NCBI GenBank assembly: GCA_900546005.1
Contig: URBJ01000021.1
Span: 1-27,991 of the forward strand
Length of the DNA: 27,991 nucleotides
Source: an uncultured Alistipes sp.
GTDB taxonomy: Bacteria > Bacteroidota > Bacteroidia > Bacteroidales > Rikenellaceae
Direction of reading: 5' to 3'
A program made the position numbers and the translations under genes. Numbering within the stretch: position 1 is the first letter of the stretch; each line of letters starts with the position of its first letter. Under the pieces are notes generated by a model. It was not told where the DNA came from, ran no database searches, and saw only the letters and a list, made by a program, of their open reading frames with translations. Shown piece after piece: positions 7,733 through 15,300 of this stretch.

Positions 7733-8617
7733 TTAAAGGTTTACTTCGCCGTAGAGTCCGATTTTCAGCCGTCCGTCGTTTTCGACCGCGATTTTTACCG
7801 CATAGACCAAGTTTGCCCGCGTGTTTCGGGTCTGGATATTCTTAGGGGTAAATTCGCTTTCTGAAGCGATCCAGACGATGCGTCCCGGATACTCGTATTG
7901 TTCGTCGGCTCCGAAGTCGGCCGTTACGGTTACCTCTTGTCCAAGTTGCAGGGCGGCCAGTTGTTCGGAGGTGAAATAGGCCCGGAGGTAAATGTGGTCG
8001 AGGTCGGCGACCTTCATCAGGGGGCGTCCTGTTGAGGCCAGTTCTCCGGTTTCGGCATATTTGGCCAGAACGGTGCCTGTGACGGGCGATACGATCCGGC
8101 ATTTGGCCAAGTGGTCTTCGACTTGTGCGATTTGCAGCTCGATCGAGGAGCTGTTTTCGTCGATCGATGCCGTGTTGTTACGTAGTGTCGAGAGAGTTGC
8201 CTCCAACTGTCCATTCAGGATTTTGAGCGAGGCATCGATGTCATCCAGTTGCTTTGTTGTGGCGGCACCGTCATCGAGCAACCGTTTTACACGGGTTCGT
8301 TCGGTCTCCTGCTGAGCGATCTGTTCTTGTAATGCCGTTACCTGTTTCGAAATATCGGGCCGGTTGCTGCGTACCGATGCGATCTGCCGCTCCAGTTGCA
8401 TTTTTTGCAAGTAGAGTTGTACCGTGTCGATAGTGCCGACCGTTTGGCCTTGTTCTATTCGGTCCCCTTCGTTTACGTTGAACGCTAGAATGCGTCCGGA
8501 GGCTTCGGCCGATACCGTTACTTCCGTAGCTTCGAAGGTCCCTGTCGCGTCGAAAGATTCGCTTCGACTGCATCCTGCCAATATCAGCAGCAGAAGGTAC
8601 ATTGTCGATCGTTTCAT
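7733..8617 (-). CDS. HlyD-family periplasmic adaptor, lipoprotein (YbhG-like)
   Basis: Membrane fusion protein, 294 aa, expected to bridge the ABC permeases and the TolC-like channel. The N terminus is a lipoprotein signal with lipobox LAGC (Cys16), so the protein is probably lipid-anchored in the periplasm, presumably at the inner membrane. Residues about 28-65 form the first half of a biotinyl-lipoyl domain (VSAEASGRILAFNVNEGDRI). Residues about 70-170 are a long Gln/Glu/Leu-rich coiled-coil hairpin, and about 172-190 close the lipoyl domain (RIVSPVTGTVLAKYAETGEL). The C-terminal part is a beta-barrel. YbhG of E. coli is the closest architecture I know. It lies 12 nt after tolC and 11 nt before ATPase A in one operon. 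Confidence 0.92.
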   Translation of the reverse strand: MKRSTMYLLLLILAGCSRSESFDATGTFEATEVTVSAEASGRILAFNVNEGDRIEQGQTVGTIDTVQLYLQKMQLERQIASVRSNRPDISKQVTALQEQIAQQETERTRVKRLLDDGAATTKQLDDIDASLKILNGQLEATLSTLRNNTASIDENSSSIELQIAQVEDHLAKCRIVSPVTGTVLAKYAETGELASTGRPLMKVADLDHIYLRAYFTSEQLAALQLGQEVTVTADFGADEQYEYPGRIVWIASESEFTPKNIQTRNTRANLVYAVKIAVENDGRLKIGLYGEVNL

Positions 8618-8629
8618 GGTTTATTGTTT

Positions 8630-9907
8630 TTATTGGTTAATCGTATGTTTCAATTCGTAGAGTGCTTTCAGCAGTTCGATTTCGTGCACCGACTGGGCGG
8701 ACCGAGCCGCAGCCTCGTCGGTAATCTTTTGCAGCAGATCATTCGTGTCGATTATTCCGTTACGGAGTTTCGATTCGGCAGCCTCGCGAACAGACTGTCG
8801 GAGTGAGACAATGCGGGCGTCATTGGCTATGGTTTTACGTAAGCGAGCGATATCTCCGGTCTCCTGCGCGACTTGCAGGTTGGTCTCGAAGCGGAAAACA
8901 TCGCGTTGCAGGTCGATCGACTGCTGAGCCGTACGGAGCTTGTTCAGTGAGTTCTTTTTCGTGTAATAGGCACCGAAATTCCAGGACATTCGGATGCCTG
9001 TGAGAAGGTTCCATCGCCATTCATTCGACATCATGCTGGCGAAATAGTCCATACTCGGGTAGCCGTAATATCCTTGGGCAAAAAATCCGAATTTGGGCCT
9101 CGTCGAACTTTTTATGAGGGCTTCTTGTGCAGCGAGCCTATTTTTTTTGGCGTCGAACAAGGCAAGTTCGGGACGGGTCAATTCAGTTGTTGCCATTTCC
9201 TCGAATTCGGGCCGAAGCAGATTTTCCTGTAACGGTTCTCCGATGAACAGCTCCAGCATTTTGCGATAGCTCGTACGTGAAGCCTCTATTTGCGTAGCCT
9301 GTTGGCGGGCAGTGAGCAGTTCTGCCTCTACGGCATCGACATCGCTCGCAAGGGCTGTCCCGTTTGTAACCAAGGAGCGCATCTTGTCGAGATTACTTTC
9401 AAGAAGAGCTATCGTTCGGTAGGTTTGCGAGAGTTTTTCCTCGAGTAATAAAATCCCGAAATAAAGTTCGTTTACACGTTTTTTTAAAGTATATAGGTCG
9501 ACGTCTGTCATGGCACGTTGTTCGGCTGCTTCCGTACGGGCGAGTCGTTTGTCGGCATTCGATTTTCCACCGTCCCATATCGTTTGATTCAGTTCAAGTC
9601 CTACCTTGTATTGGTCCTTTTTCAGTCCCGGTATGGTCACTCCGGCTTGAGACAGCATGCCGGACAGGGCTTCGGGAAATTCGGGAACCTCGTTTTGCCA
9701 TGTCGCTTGTGCCGATAGCGAGAGCTGAGGCAGCCAAGCCCGTGCCGCATTCGAAAGGTCGTACTGTTCGGTCAGGCGGATCAGATCGTACTGTTTTACC
9801 TCGGGATAGTGTTCGCGGGCCAACTCTTGGCACGTTTCGAGTGTCATTTGGGCGAAAACCGAGGCCGAAAATCCGGCGAACAGGATCGATAAGATAATTC
9901 GTTTCAT
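8630..9907 (-). CDS. TolC-family outer-membrane efflux protein
   Basis: Outer-membrane channel of the exporter, 425 aa. It has a Sec signal peptide ending near SASVFA-Q (about residue 19) and the duplicated helical outer-membrane-factor architecture. Long alpha-helical segments are rich in Ala, Leu, Glu and Arg, with two beta-strand regions near LPQLSLSAQATWQNEV and RPKFGFFAQGYYGYP. It follows the TetR gene by only 4 nt. Having a dedicated TolC in the operon differs from the E. coli ybh locus, where the chromosomal tolC elsewhere is used, and makes this a self-contained tripartite exporter. Confidence 0.92.
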   Translation of the reverse strand: MKRIILSILFAGFSASVFAQMTLETCQELAREHYPEVKQYDLIRLTEQYDLSNAARAWLPQLSLSAQATWQNEVPEFPEALSGMLSQAGVTIPGLKKDQYKVGLELNQTIWDGGKSNADKRLARTEAAEQRAMTDVDLYTLKKRVNELYFGILLLEEKLSQTYRTIALLESNLDKMRSLVTNGTALASDVDAVEAELLTARQQATQIEASRTSYRKMLELFIGEPLQENLLRPEFEEMATTELTRPELALFDAKKNRLAAQEALIKSSTRPKFGFFAQGYYGYPSMDYFASMMSNEWRWNLLTGIRMSWNFGAYYTKKNSLNKLRTAQQSIDLQRDVFRFETNLQVAQETGDIARLRKTIANDARIVSLRQSVREAAESKLRNGIIDTNDLLQKITDEAAARSAQSVHEIELLKALYELKHTINQ

Positions 9908-9911
9908 GAGG

Positions 9912-10547
9912 TTATAATTTTTTGAGTCGACGCATGATCGTTTCTATGTTTTCCTGTTTGCGTTGTGCGAAGAAATGTTCCCGGTCTGCCGTCAAATCTC
10001 CCAAAAGAGGTTGTATGATCGGGAAGGCGATGAAGGCGAAAACATTGAGCGAAATAATATCGATCAACAACATACGGGCATCTATCGGTTCCGTATCGTT
10101 CCGCGCAGCCGATTCGTCCAATTCTTGTTGAAGACTGTATTGCAACGGGTTGAGCAACGCCCGGATGTTCTCCTGCATCAGTTCATAGCGTTCGGAATGT
10201 GCAAAAATTTCGTTGACGATGAACAAAGGCAGTTCAGGATTCGCGGCGATGAAATCGAAATGGCGTTCGATACCATCTTTTATACGGGCCATAAGGGGGA
10301 GTTCGGGTTGTCCGAAAGCGGCCAAAACCGACTGACCCATCAGGCGGAGTTTTTCGTCGAGTATCCGTTTGAAGAGTTGCTCTTTTGTACGGAAATAGTA
10401 GTGAAGCATGGCATGTGTAACTCCGGCGGCTTCGGCTATCGCCGTTGTGCGGGCTCCTGCATATCCTTTTGACAGAAATTCCCGTTCGGCTGCATGCAAA
10501 ATATCCGCTTCTTTGTTATCCGTGTGTCTTTTCTTGGTTGTGTCCAT
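9912..10547 (-). CDS. TetR-family repressor of the exporter operon (CecR-like position)
   Basis: DNA-binding regulator, 211 aa from the ATG at 10545-10547 (MDTTKKRHTDNKEADILHAA). The helix-turn-helix spans about 13-58 (AEREFLSKGYAGARTTAIAEAAGVTHAMLHYYFRT shape, with the TetR-typical HYYF ending). The C-terminal domain is all-helical, as in ligand-binding TetR proteins. The frame stays open to 10712, but that would put coding sequence across the promoter and both operators, so I reject the longer form. It is the first gene of a seven-gene operon, the same position that CecR (YbiH) holds next to ybhGFSR in E. coli. Two matching palindromes around its promoter suggest that it represses itself and the whole exporter until a substrate binds. 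Confidence 0.93.
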   Translation of the reverse strand: MDTTKKRHTDNKEADILHAAEREFLSKGYAGARTTAIAEAAGVTHAMLHYYFRTKEQLFKRILDEKLRLMGQSVLAAFGQPELPLMARIKDGIERHFDFIAANPELPLFIVNEIFAHSERYELMQENIRALLNPLQYSLQQELDESAARNDTEPIDARMLLIDIISLNVFAFIAFPIIQPLLGDLTADREHFFAQRKQENIETIMRRLKKL

Positions 10548-10554
10548 TGTGTAG

Positions 10555-10570
10555 TTAACAATTTTGTTAA
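10555..10570. promoter_or_regulatory. Operator O1, palindrome TTAACAA-TT-TTGTTAA
   Basis: A perfect 7-bp inverted repeat with a 2-bp centre. It lies 7 bp upstream of the TetR start codon and covers the predicted transcription start. It has the size and position of a TetR-family operator and recurs 45 bp away. Confidence 0.75.
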
Positions 10571-10572
10571 TG

Positions 10573-10604
10573 CAAATATAGGGGATGAATTTTCCTTTTT
10601 CAAC
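10573..10604 (-). promoter_or_regulatory. Promoter of the TetR-exporter operon
   Basis: TATATTTG (10573-10580, minus strand) fully matches the -7 consensus TAnnTTTG. Exactly 20 nt upstream, the -33 position reads GTTG (10601-10604), one mismatch from TTTG. The -33 element lies inside operator O2 and the predicted start (about 10565-10569) inside operator O1. Confidence 0.72.
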
Positions 10605-10615
10605 AATTTTGTTAA
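10600..10615. promoter_or_regulatory. Operator O2, second copy of the palindrome
   Basis: This copy (TCAACAATTTTGTTAA) matches O1 at 15 of 16 positions, with its centre 45 bp from that of O1. It overlaps the -33 element of the exporter promoter. Confidence 0.72.
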
Positions 10616-10912
10616 TAAATTTCAGAAAAATAGTTTCTGTTGAAAACGAAAGAGGGTATGCGTTGTTATGTAAAACATTGACGTTTAGTGTATAGCTTAC
10701 AGGTAGAGTCAAGAAATAAAATCACAGAAAATTGTAAATCAATTTTCTTGTTTCTGCTTGTTCGGAAGACAAAGCTCAGTTTCGGTGCGATAAACCGATA
10801 AGAATTTAGTCGGTTGGTATTGCAAAACAGGTTTTAAAGGGGACTTGTATTTTTGTTTTTTCGAAGAAAGACGTTAGTTTTAACCTTATAAACTATTTTA
10901 ACCCGTAGAGTT
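10616..10912 (+). promoter_or_regulatory. Leader and promoter region of the GH36 gene
   Basis: This non-coding stretch is AT-rich and holds no gene I can support. TATTTTTG at 10848-10855 is a full -7 match for the plus strand; I see no clean TTTG at the -33 distance. A perfect 9-bp inverted repeat (AGAAAATTG, 5-nt loop, CAATTTTCT) lies at 10726-10748 and could be an operator or the remnant of a terminator. The ATG at 10913 follows a purine-rich GTAGAG. Confidence 0.45.
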
Positions 10913-12949
10913 ATGAGAAAACATCAAATTAGAACAAGTATAATTTTTTTGTTTGCCACTCTTTTGTCTTTTACATCCGGAGCAGCTAAAGAGGTTTCGG
11001 TTCCGGTGCAAGAGATGATGGATTGGAGCGAACAGCAATTTGCTGATGCAGCCACGTTGCCGTTGAGTTTTCTGTATGACGGAGAGTCGTCCGATACGTG
11101 GTTACCAGCTTGCCGGCTCGATGTCAAGACCAAACAGGATAAGCAAGGCAGAATAGAGGAGATACGTACCTATACCGATCCGCAACGAAAGATAGAGGTT
11201 CGTTGTGAAATCGTCCATTACACGGATTATCCAGCCGTCGAATGGACCGTGTATGTCAAAAATAATGGGAAGACGAATACGGGAATTTTCGAGAACCTGA
11301 TGGCGCTTGACCTTCCTTTTACGGTCGGTTCTGGAGAGACCGTTTATTTAAACTATAATGTCGGAGGAGCCTCGGGAATCGATGGAGACGGAGCTCGGGA
11401 ATTTCAGCCCTTACGGGAAAAGTTGGATGTCGGACGGAGCAGAGAGCTGGGGGCATTTTGGGCCGGTTTCCCGACGGCTCAGAATCTGCCGTTTTTCAAT
11501 ATCGAACGGAAAGAGGGTACGGAGGGAGTGATAGCTGCCGTAGGGTGGCCTGCCCGTTGGAAGGCATCGTTTGCCCGTACGGCCGATACGACACTGACGG
11601 CGCAAGTCGGCCAGATCCATACTCGTTTTTATCTCGAACCGGGAGAAGAAGTTCGGACGCCGCTTGTGGTGTTGATGTTTTGGCAGGGCAATCGGGAGGG
11701 AGCGCAGAATCAGTGGCGGCGCTGGATGTACGATCATAATTTACCGCGTCCGGGAGGGGATTTGCCCGAACCGATTCTCGAAGCCGCCAGTTCTTCTTTT
11801 TTTGCGGAGATGTTTCATGCCACGGACAAGGATCAGATCGAATTTATTGACCGCTATCTGGAGGAGGATATTCAGTTGGATTATTGGTGGATGGATGCCG
11901 GTTGGTATCCGAACAAGGGAGGAAGTTGGCAGGATCTGCTCGGAACATGGTACCCCGATCCGAAACGGTATCCGAACGGATTACGGGCTATCAGCGATCA
12001 TGCGCACAGTAAAGGTGTGAAAACGCTACTGTGGTTCGAACCGGAACGGGTGACCGAAGGGAGTTGGATTTATGAGCACCATCCGGAGTGGACGCTTGGG
12101 ACGGGACCGACACGTTTTTTCAATTATGGCAATCCTGAAGCTTTAGAGTGGATGACTGATCATGTGGACAGCTTGCTGAAAAGCGAAGATATTGACCTCT
12201 ATCGACAGGATTTTGCGGTCATGTCTGCAAGTTTTTGGGATGAAGCAGATCGGCAGCAACCTGACCGACAGGGAATCACCGAGATCAAACATGTGATCGG
12301 TTATCTGAAGTATATGGATGAGTTGCGGCGGCGCCACCCCGAGATGTTGATTGATATCTGTGCGGCAGGAGGCAAACGGCTCGAATTGGAGAATTTGCGT
12401 CGTGCTGTTCCGTTGTGGCGGAGTGATTACGCCTTTGAACCGCGTGGTGTACAAGGGCAGACTTATGGGCTTTCGGAGTGGATTCCCTTCACCGGAGCAG
12501 GTGTGAATCGGATTACGGCCTATGATTTCCGGAGCAACATGAGCCCGTCGATCGTGTTAAACTTGGATGCTCGGATCAAGGATGCTGATTATCCTTTATT
12601 GCGCAAATTGTTGGCTCAATGGGAGGAGATACGTGACGACTATCGCGGTGATTTTTATCCGTTGACCGAATATAGTCTTCAGAACGATGTTTGGATCGGT
12701 TGGATGTTTTTCCGGCCGGAGACCGGAACCGGATTCATACAGATGTTCAACCGGGCGGAGTCGATTTATGATTCGGGAGTATGTCGGTTGAAAGGGATTG
12801 ATCGAGAAAAAAGTTATCGGATTACCGACATGGATTCCGGTCGGAGCGAGACGTACGATGGAGCCCGGTTGTTGGATAAGGGATTAAGGTTCAACTTTAC
12901 ACAAGCACCGGAGGCCAAACTGCTTCGGATCGAACCGTGCGAAGAGTAA
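10913..12949 (+). CDS. Secreted GH36-type alpha-galactosidase-like glycoside hydrolase
   Basis: A 678-aa exported enzyme of clan GH-D. An N-terminal Sec signal (hydrophobic 9-23, cleavage near SGAA-K) precedes a beta-sandwich domain (about 40-275). The (beta/alpha)8 catalytic barrel carries DYWWMDAGWYP (323-333), TWYPDPKRYPNGL (345-357) and LLWFEPERV (373-381). The nucleophile motif is DLYRQDF with Asp433, where classical GH36 enzymes have KWD. The probable acid/base is Asp505 in VPLWRSDYAFEP, after ICAAGGKR. A C-terminal beta domain follows. Both catalytic aspartates are present, so it should be active on alpha-galactosides or a related alpha-linked sugar. The YRQDF subgroup is annotated as alpha-galactosidase, but I cannot name its substrate. 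It is a lone gene with no SusC/SusD pair or other carbohydrate genes nearby, so it is not part of an evident polysaccharide utilisation locus. Confidence 0.87.
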   Translation: MRKHQIRTSIIFLFATLLSFTSGAAKEVSVPVQEMMDWSEQQFADAATLPLSFLYDGESSDTWLPACRLDVKTKQDKQGRIEEIRTYTDPQRKIEVRCEIVHYTDYPAVEWTVYVKNNGKTNTGIFENLMALDLPFTVGSGETVYLNYNVGGASGIDGDGAREFQPLREKLDVGRSRELGAFWAGFPTAQNLPFFNIERKEGTEGVIAAVGWPARWKASFARTADTTLTAQVGQIHTRFYLEPGEEVRTPLVVLMFWQGNREGAQNQWRRWMYDHNLPRPGGDLPEPILEAASSSFFAEMFHATDKDQIEFIDRYLEEDIQLDYWWMDAGWYPNKGGSWQDLLGTWYPDPKRYPNGLRAISDHAHSKGVKTLLWFEPERVTEGSWIYEHHPEWTLGTGPTRFFNYGNPEALEWMTDHVDSLLKSEDIDLYRQDFAVMSASFWDEADRQQPDRQGITEIKHVIGYLKYMDELRRRHPEMLIDICAAGGKRLELENLRRAVPLWRSDYAFEPRGVQGQTYGLSEWIPFTGAGVNRITAYDFRSNMSPSIVLNLDARIKDADYPLLRKLLAQWEEIRDDYRGDFYPLTEYSLQNDVWIGWMFFRPETGTGFIQMFNRAESIYDSGVCRLKGIDREKSYRITDMDSGRSETYDGARLLDKGLRFNFTQAPEAKLLRIEPCEE

Positions 12950-12970
12950 AGGAACAATTTGAATAGAGAA

Positions 12971-13015
12971 AGGAGCCGGAAACCATCGAGGTTTCCGGCT
13001 CTTTGTTTATTTTTG
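12971..13015 (+). terminator. Terminator between GH36 and pepP
   Basis: A perfect 12-bp stem (GAGCCGGAAACC with GGTTTCCGGCTC) closes a 5-nt loop and is followed on the plus strand by TTTGTTTATTTTT. It sits between convergent genes. The minus-strand side is followed only by CTTTCTCT, so it works best for the GH36 gene but may serve both. Confidence 0.92.
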
Positions 13016-14410
13016 TTAGTTATTGTTCATATAGGATTCTATCTCGGAGGTCGTTACCGGCGGACGATCGTTACCCAACAGCCGGTTGCCGTATGGGGTG
13101 ATCAACATGTTGTCCTCGATCCGTATGCCGCCGAAGTCGAGGTATTCGCGGACCTTGGCAAAATTGATAAAGTCCCGTCCGAATCCTTCGACCTCCCATT
13201 TGTCGATCAGATCCGGGATGAAATAGATGCCCGGTTCGACGGTTATGACGTGCCCTTCGCGAAGCCGTTTCCCCATGCGCAGCGAAGAGAGTCCGGGCGT
13301 CGAACTGCGGAGTGTCTCTTCGTCGTAGCCCACGTATTTCTCTCCGATATTCTCCATGTCGTGAACGTCGAGCCCCATCTGGTGACCGAGTCCATGCGGC
13401 ATAAAGAGCGCTTGGGCCCCGACGGCTACGGCGTCCTCCATGTTCCCGCGCATCAGACCCAACGAACGGAGCCCCTCGGCGATGACCCTTGCCGCTTCGT
13501 TGTGCATCTGGTAGTAATAGGCGCCCGGATGGGCCAACTCGAAGACCTTCCGGTTGGCGGCCAGAACAATGTCGTAGATCTCCTTTTGTTTGGGAGTGAA
13601 GTACCCGCTTACGGGAAAAGTCCGGGTAAAGTCGCTGCAATAGTTCATGGTGGTTTCGGCTCCGGCGTCGACCAGCATCAACCGACCGCTTTGCAACGTA
13701 TCCGAATAGTCGTGGTTATGGAGGGTTTGTCCGTTCTGTGTGACGATCGAGGGAAATGATACTCCGGCTCCGTATTGCAGGGCCACGCCCTCGATAGCTC
13801 CGGCAATTTCGCGTTCGCTGGTTCCCGGCCGGCACATCCGCATGGCCAGTCGGTGCATGCGGGAGGCGATGCCGCAGGCGAATTCGATCTCTTCGATCTC
13901 GCAACGGGCTTTTACCTCGCGCAAAGCGACGACTGCCCGGGCCAATTCGACGGAGGCATGGGCGGCGACCCGATCCGGCATTAAGCCCAACAGCCGTCCG
14001 ACATGTAGGATCGTTTCTGCCCGGTAGGGGGGCAGGTAGTGGATTCTTCGGCCCTTTGCCGCTGCGGCCTCGATCCGTTTGTAGAGGTGGCTGATCGGTT
14101 GCGTGTGCTCGACTCCTACTTGGTAGGCCCATTCGGTGAGGGTCGGTTGAGGACCGGTCCAGATAATATCTTCCAATGAGGTATCGTCGCCGTAGAGGAT
14201 GTCCTCTCCCGAATCCAGATCGAGAAGCCCGACCGTTTTCGGGCGGTTCAGTCCGAAAAAGTAGAGAAACGTACTGTCTTGGCGGAACCGGTAGGTGTTG
14301 TCCGGATAGTTGGCTGCCGATTCGTCGTTGCCCGGCAGCAGAACCAATCCGCTGGAGAGGCGTTCATGAAGCGCTTTGCGCCGTTCGATATAGATTTTTC
14401 TGTCAAACAT
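13016..14410 (-). CDS. Xaa-Pro aminopeptidase (M24B, PepP-like)
   Basis: Cytoplasmic dinuclear metalloprotease that removes an N-terminal residue preceding proline. It is full length at 464 aa. The N-terminal non-catalytic domain spans about 1-165 and the creatinase-like pita-bread domain follows. All five metal ligands are visible: Asp248 (LMLVDAGAET), Asp260 (CSDFTRTFPV), His343 (MPHGLGHQMGLDVHD), Glu392 (VTVEPGIYF) and Glu432 (GGIRIEDNMLIT). The length and the domain before the catalytic part match the PepP branch rather than methionine aminopeptidase. It has no signal peptide. It stands alone, converging with the GH36 gene and diverging from the deacetylase. The upstream region (14411-14460) shows only a weak TAATTTTTG-like -7 element. 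Confidence 0.92.
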   Translation of the reverse strand: MFDRKIYIERRKALHERLSSGLVLLPGNDESAANYPDNTYRFRQDSTFLYFFGLNRPKTVGLLDLDSGEDILYGDDTSLEDIIWTGPQPTLTEWAYQVGVEHTQPISHLYKRIEAAAAKGRRIHYLPPYRAETILHVGRLLGLMPDRVAAHASVELARAVVALREVKARCEIEEIEFACGIASRMHRLAMRMCRPGTSEREIAGAIEGVALQYGAGVSFPSIVTQNGQTLHNHDYSDTLQSGRLMLVDAGAETTMNYCSDFTRTFPVSGYFTPKQKEIYDIVLAANRKVFELAHPGAYYYQMHNEAARVIAEGLRSLGLMRGNMEDAVAVGAQALFMPHGLGHQMGLDVHDMENIGEKYVGYDEETLRSSTPGLSSLRMGKRLREGHVITVEPGIYFIPDLIDKWEVEGFGRDFINFAKVREYLDFGGIRIEDNMLITPYGNRLLGNDRPPVTTSEIESYMNNN

Positions 14411-14586
14411 AGTGCTCGGGGGAGTTTGGTTTTCGTACAGATGATTTTTATTCGATAACGGTCCTGCCGGAACAAAAATTATCGACCGAAATTAACTTTT
14501 TTTGTCCGGAATGAAAAATATTGTTTCATTTTTGACCAAGATTGTTTTACGAGGGAAATCGACTGCAAACACTTTGCCGTTATCGA

Positions 14587-14617
14587 TTTGACAATTGGCA
14601 TAAAACATATACCTTTG
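14587..14617 (+). promoter_or_regulatory. Promoter of the deacetylase-ubiX unit
   Basis: TTTG (14587-14590), 19 nt, then TACCTTTG (14610-14617) is a full match to the Bacteroidota promoter. Transcription would start near 14622-14625, about 63 nt before the ATG at 14687. This rules out an in-frame TTG start at 14588. Confidence 0.8.
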
Positions 14618-14686
14618 TCGCGAGTTCGAAATCAGTATTATTTGTATTCCGACACGGTTACATTCCGGTCGGGACCTCCGAAAATC

Positions 14687-15298
14687 ATGCGCATACAACC
14701 GCCGAAATTCATACGTCGTCTTTTCCCGTCGATGATCTGGTCGATGCCAGAAGCCGACGGGGAGGTTTATCTGACGTTTGACGATGGTCCGACTCCCGGC
14801 ATCACGGAGTGGATTCTCGATCAACTGGCCGAATACAATGCAAAAGCCACCTTCTTTTGTCTGGGGAAGAATGCCGAACAGTATCCACATCTTTTTCGCA
14901 TGATCGTGGAGGGCGGACATGCCATCGGCAATCATACGTATAGCCACCAGAAGGGGTGGAGCATGAGTCTCGAACGCTACATCGAGGATGTAGACTTTGC
15001 GAACGATATACTGCATACCGATCTGTTTCGCCCACCTTATGCACGGATTACGCCCTCTCAAGCACGACGTTTGAGTGAACGTTACAATCTGATCATGTGG
15101 GATGTGTTGAGTCGGGATTACAGTCCGTGGGTGTCGCCCCGTCAGTGTCTGCATAACGTGACCCGCTATGTGCGCGGAGGGTCGATCGTCGTTTTCCACG
15201 ACTCGGTAAAATCTTTTCGTAATTTGCGTTATGCCCTGCCACGGACGCTCCAGTATCTTCGGGATAACGACCTGAAGTGCTCGATTATCGAGTTGTAG
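14687..15298 (+). CDS. Polysaccharide deacetylase family protein (NodB domain)
   Basis: A 203-aa carbohydrate esterase family 4-type protein, expected to remove N- or O-acetyl groups from a glycan in a metal-dependent way. NodB motifs are complete: TFDDGPTP (Asp32, Asp33), the metal-binding HTYSH (His83 and His87), RPPYA, WDVLSRDY and the C-terminal FHDS. I chose the ATG at 14687 (MRIQPPKFIRR) because the promoter lies directly upstream. No signal peptide or membrane anchor is obvious, only a short hydrophobic stretch near residues 11-20 (RLFPSMIWSM), so the cellular location is uncertain. The stop codon is 2 nt before the ubiX start. Substrate candidates are peptidoglycan or another envelope glycan. 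Confidence 0.9.
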   Translation: MRIQPPKFIRRLFPSMIWSMPEADGEVYLTFDDGPTPGITEWILDQLAEYNAKATFFCLGKNAEQYPHLFRMIVEGGHAIGNHTYSHQKGWSMSLERYIEDVDFANDILHTDLFRPPYARITPSQARRLSERYNLIMWDVLSRDYSPWVSPRQCLHNVTRYVRGGSIVVFHDSVKSFRNLRYALPRTLQYLRDNDLKCSIIEL

Positions 15299-15300
15299 CT

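Noticed and set aside
10548..10712. Longer start for the TetR protein
   Set aside because: The extension would code across the promoter and both operators, and adds a low-complexity leader not found in TetR proteins.
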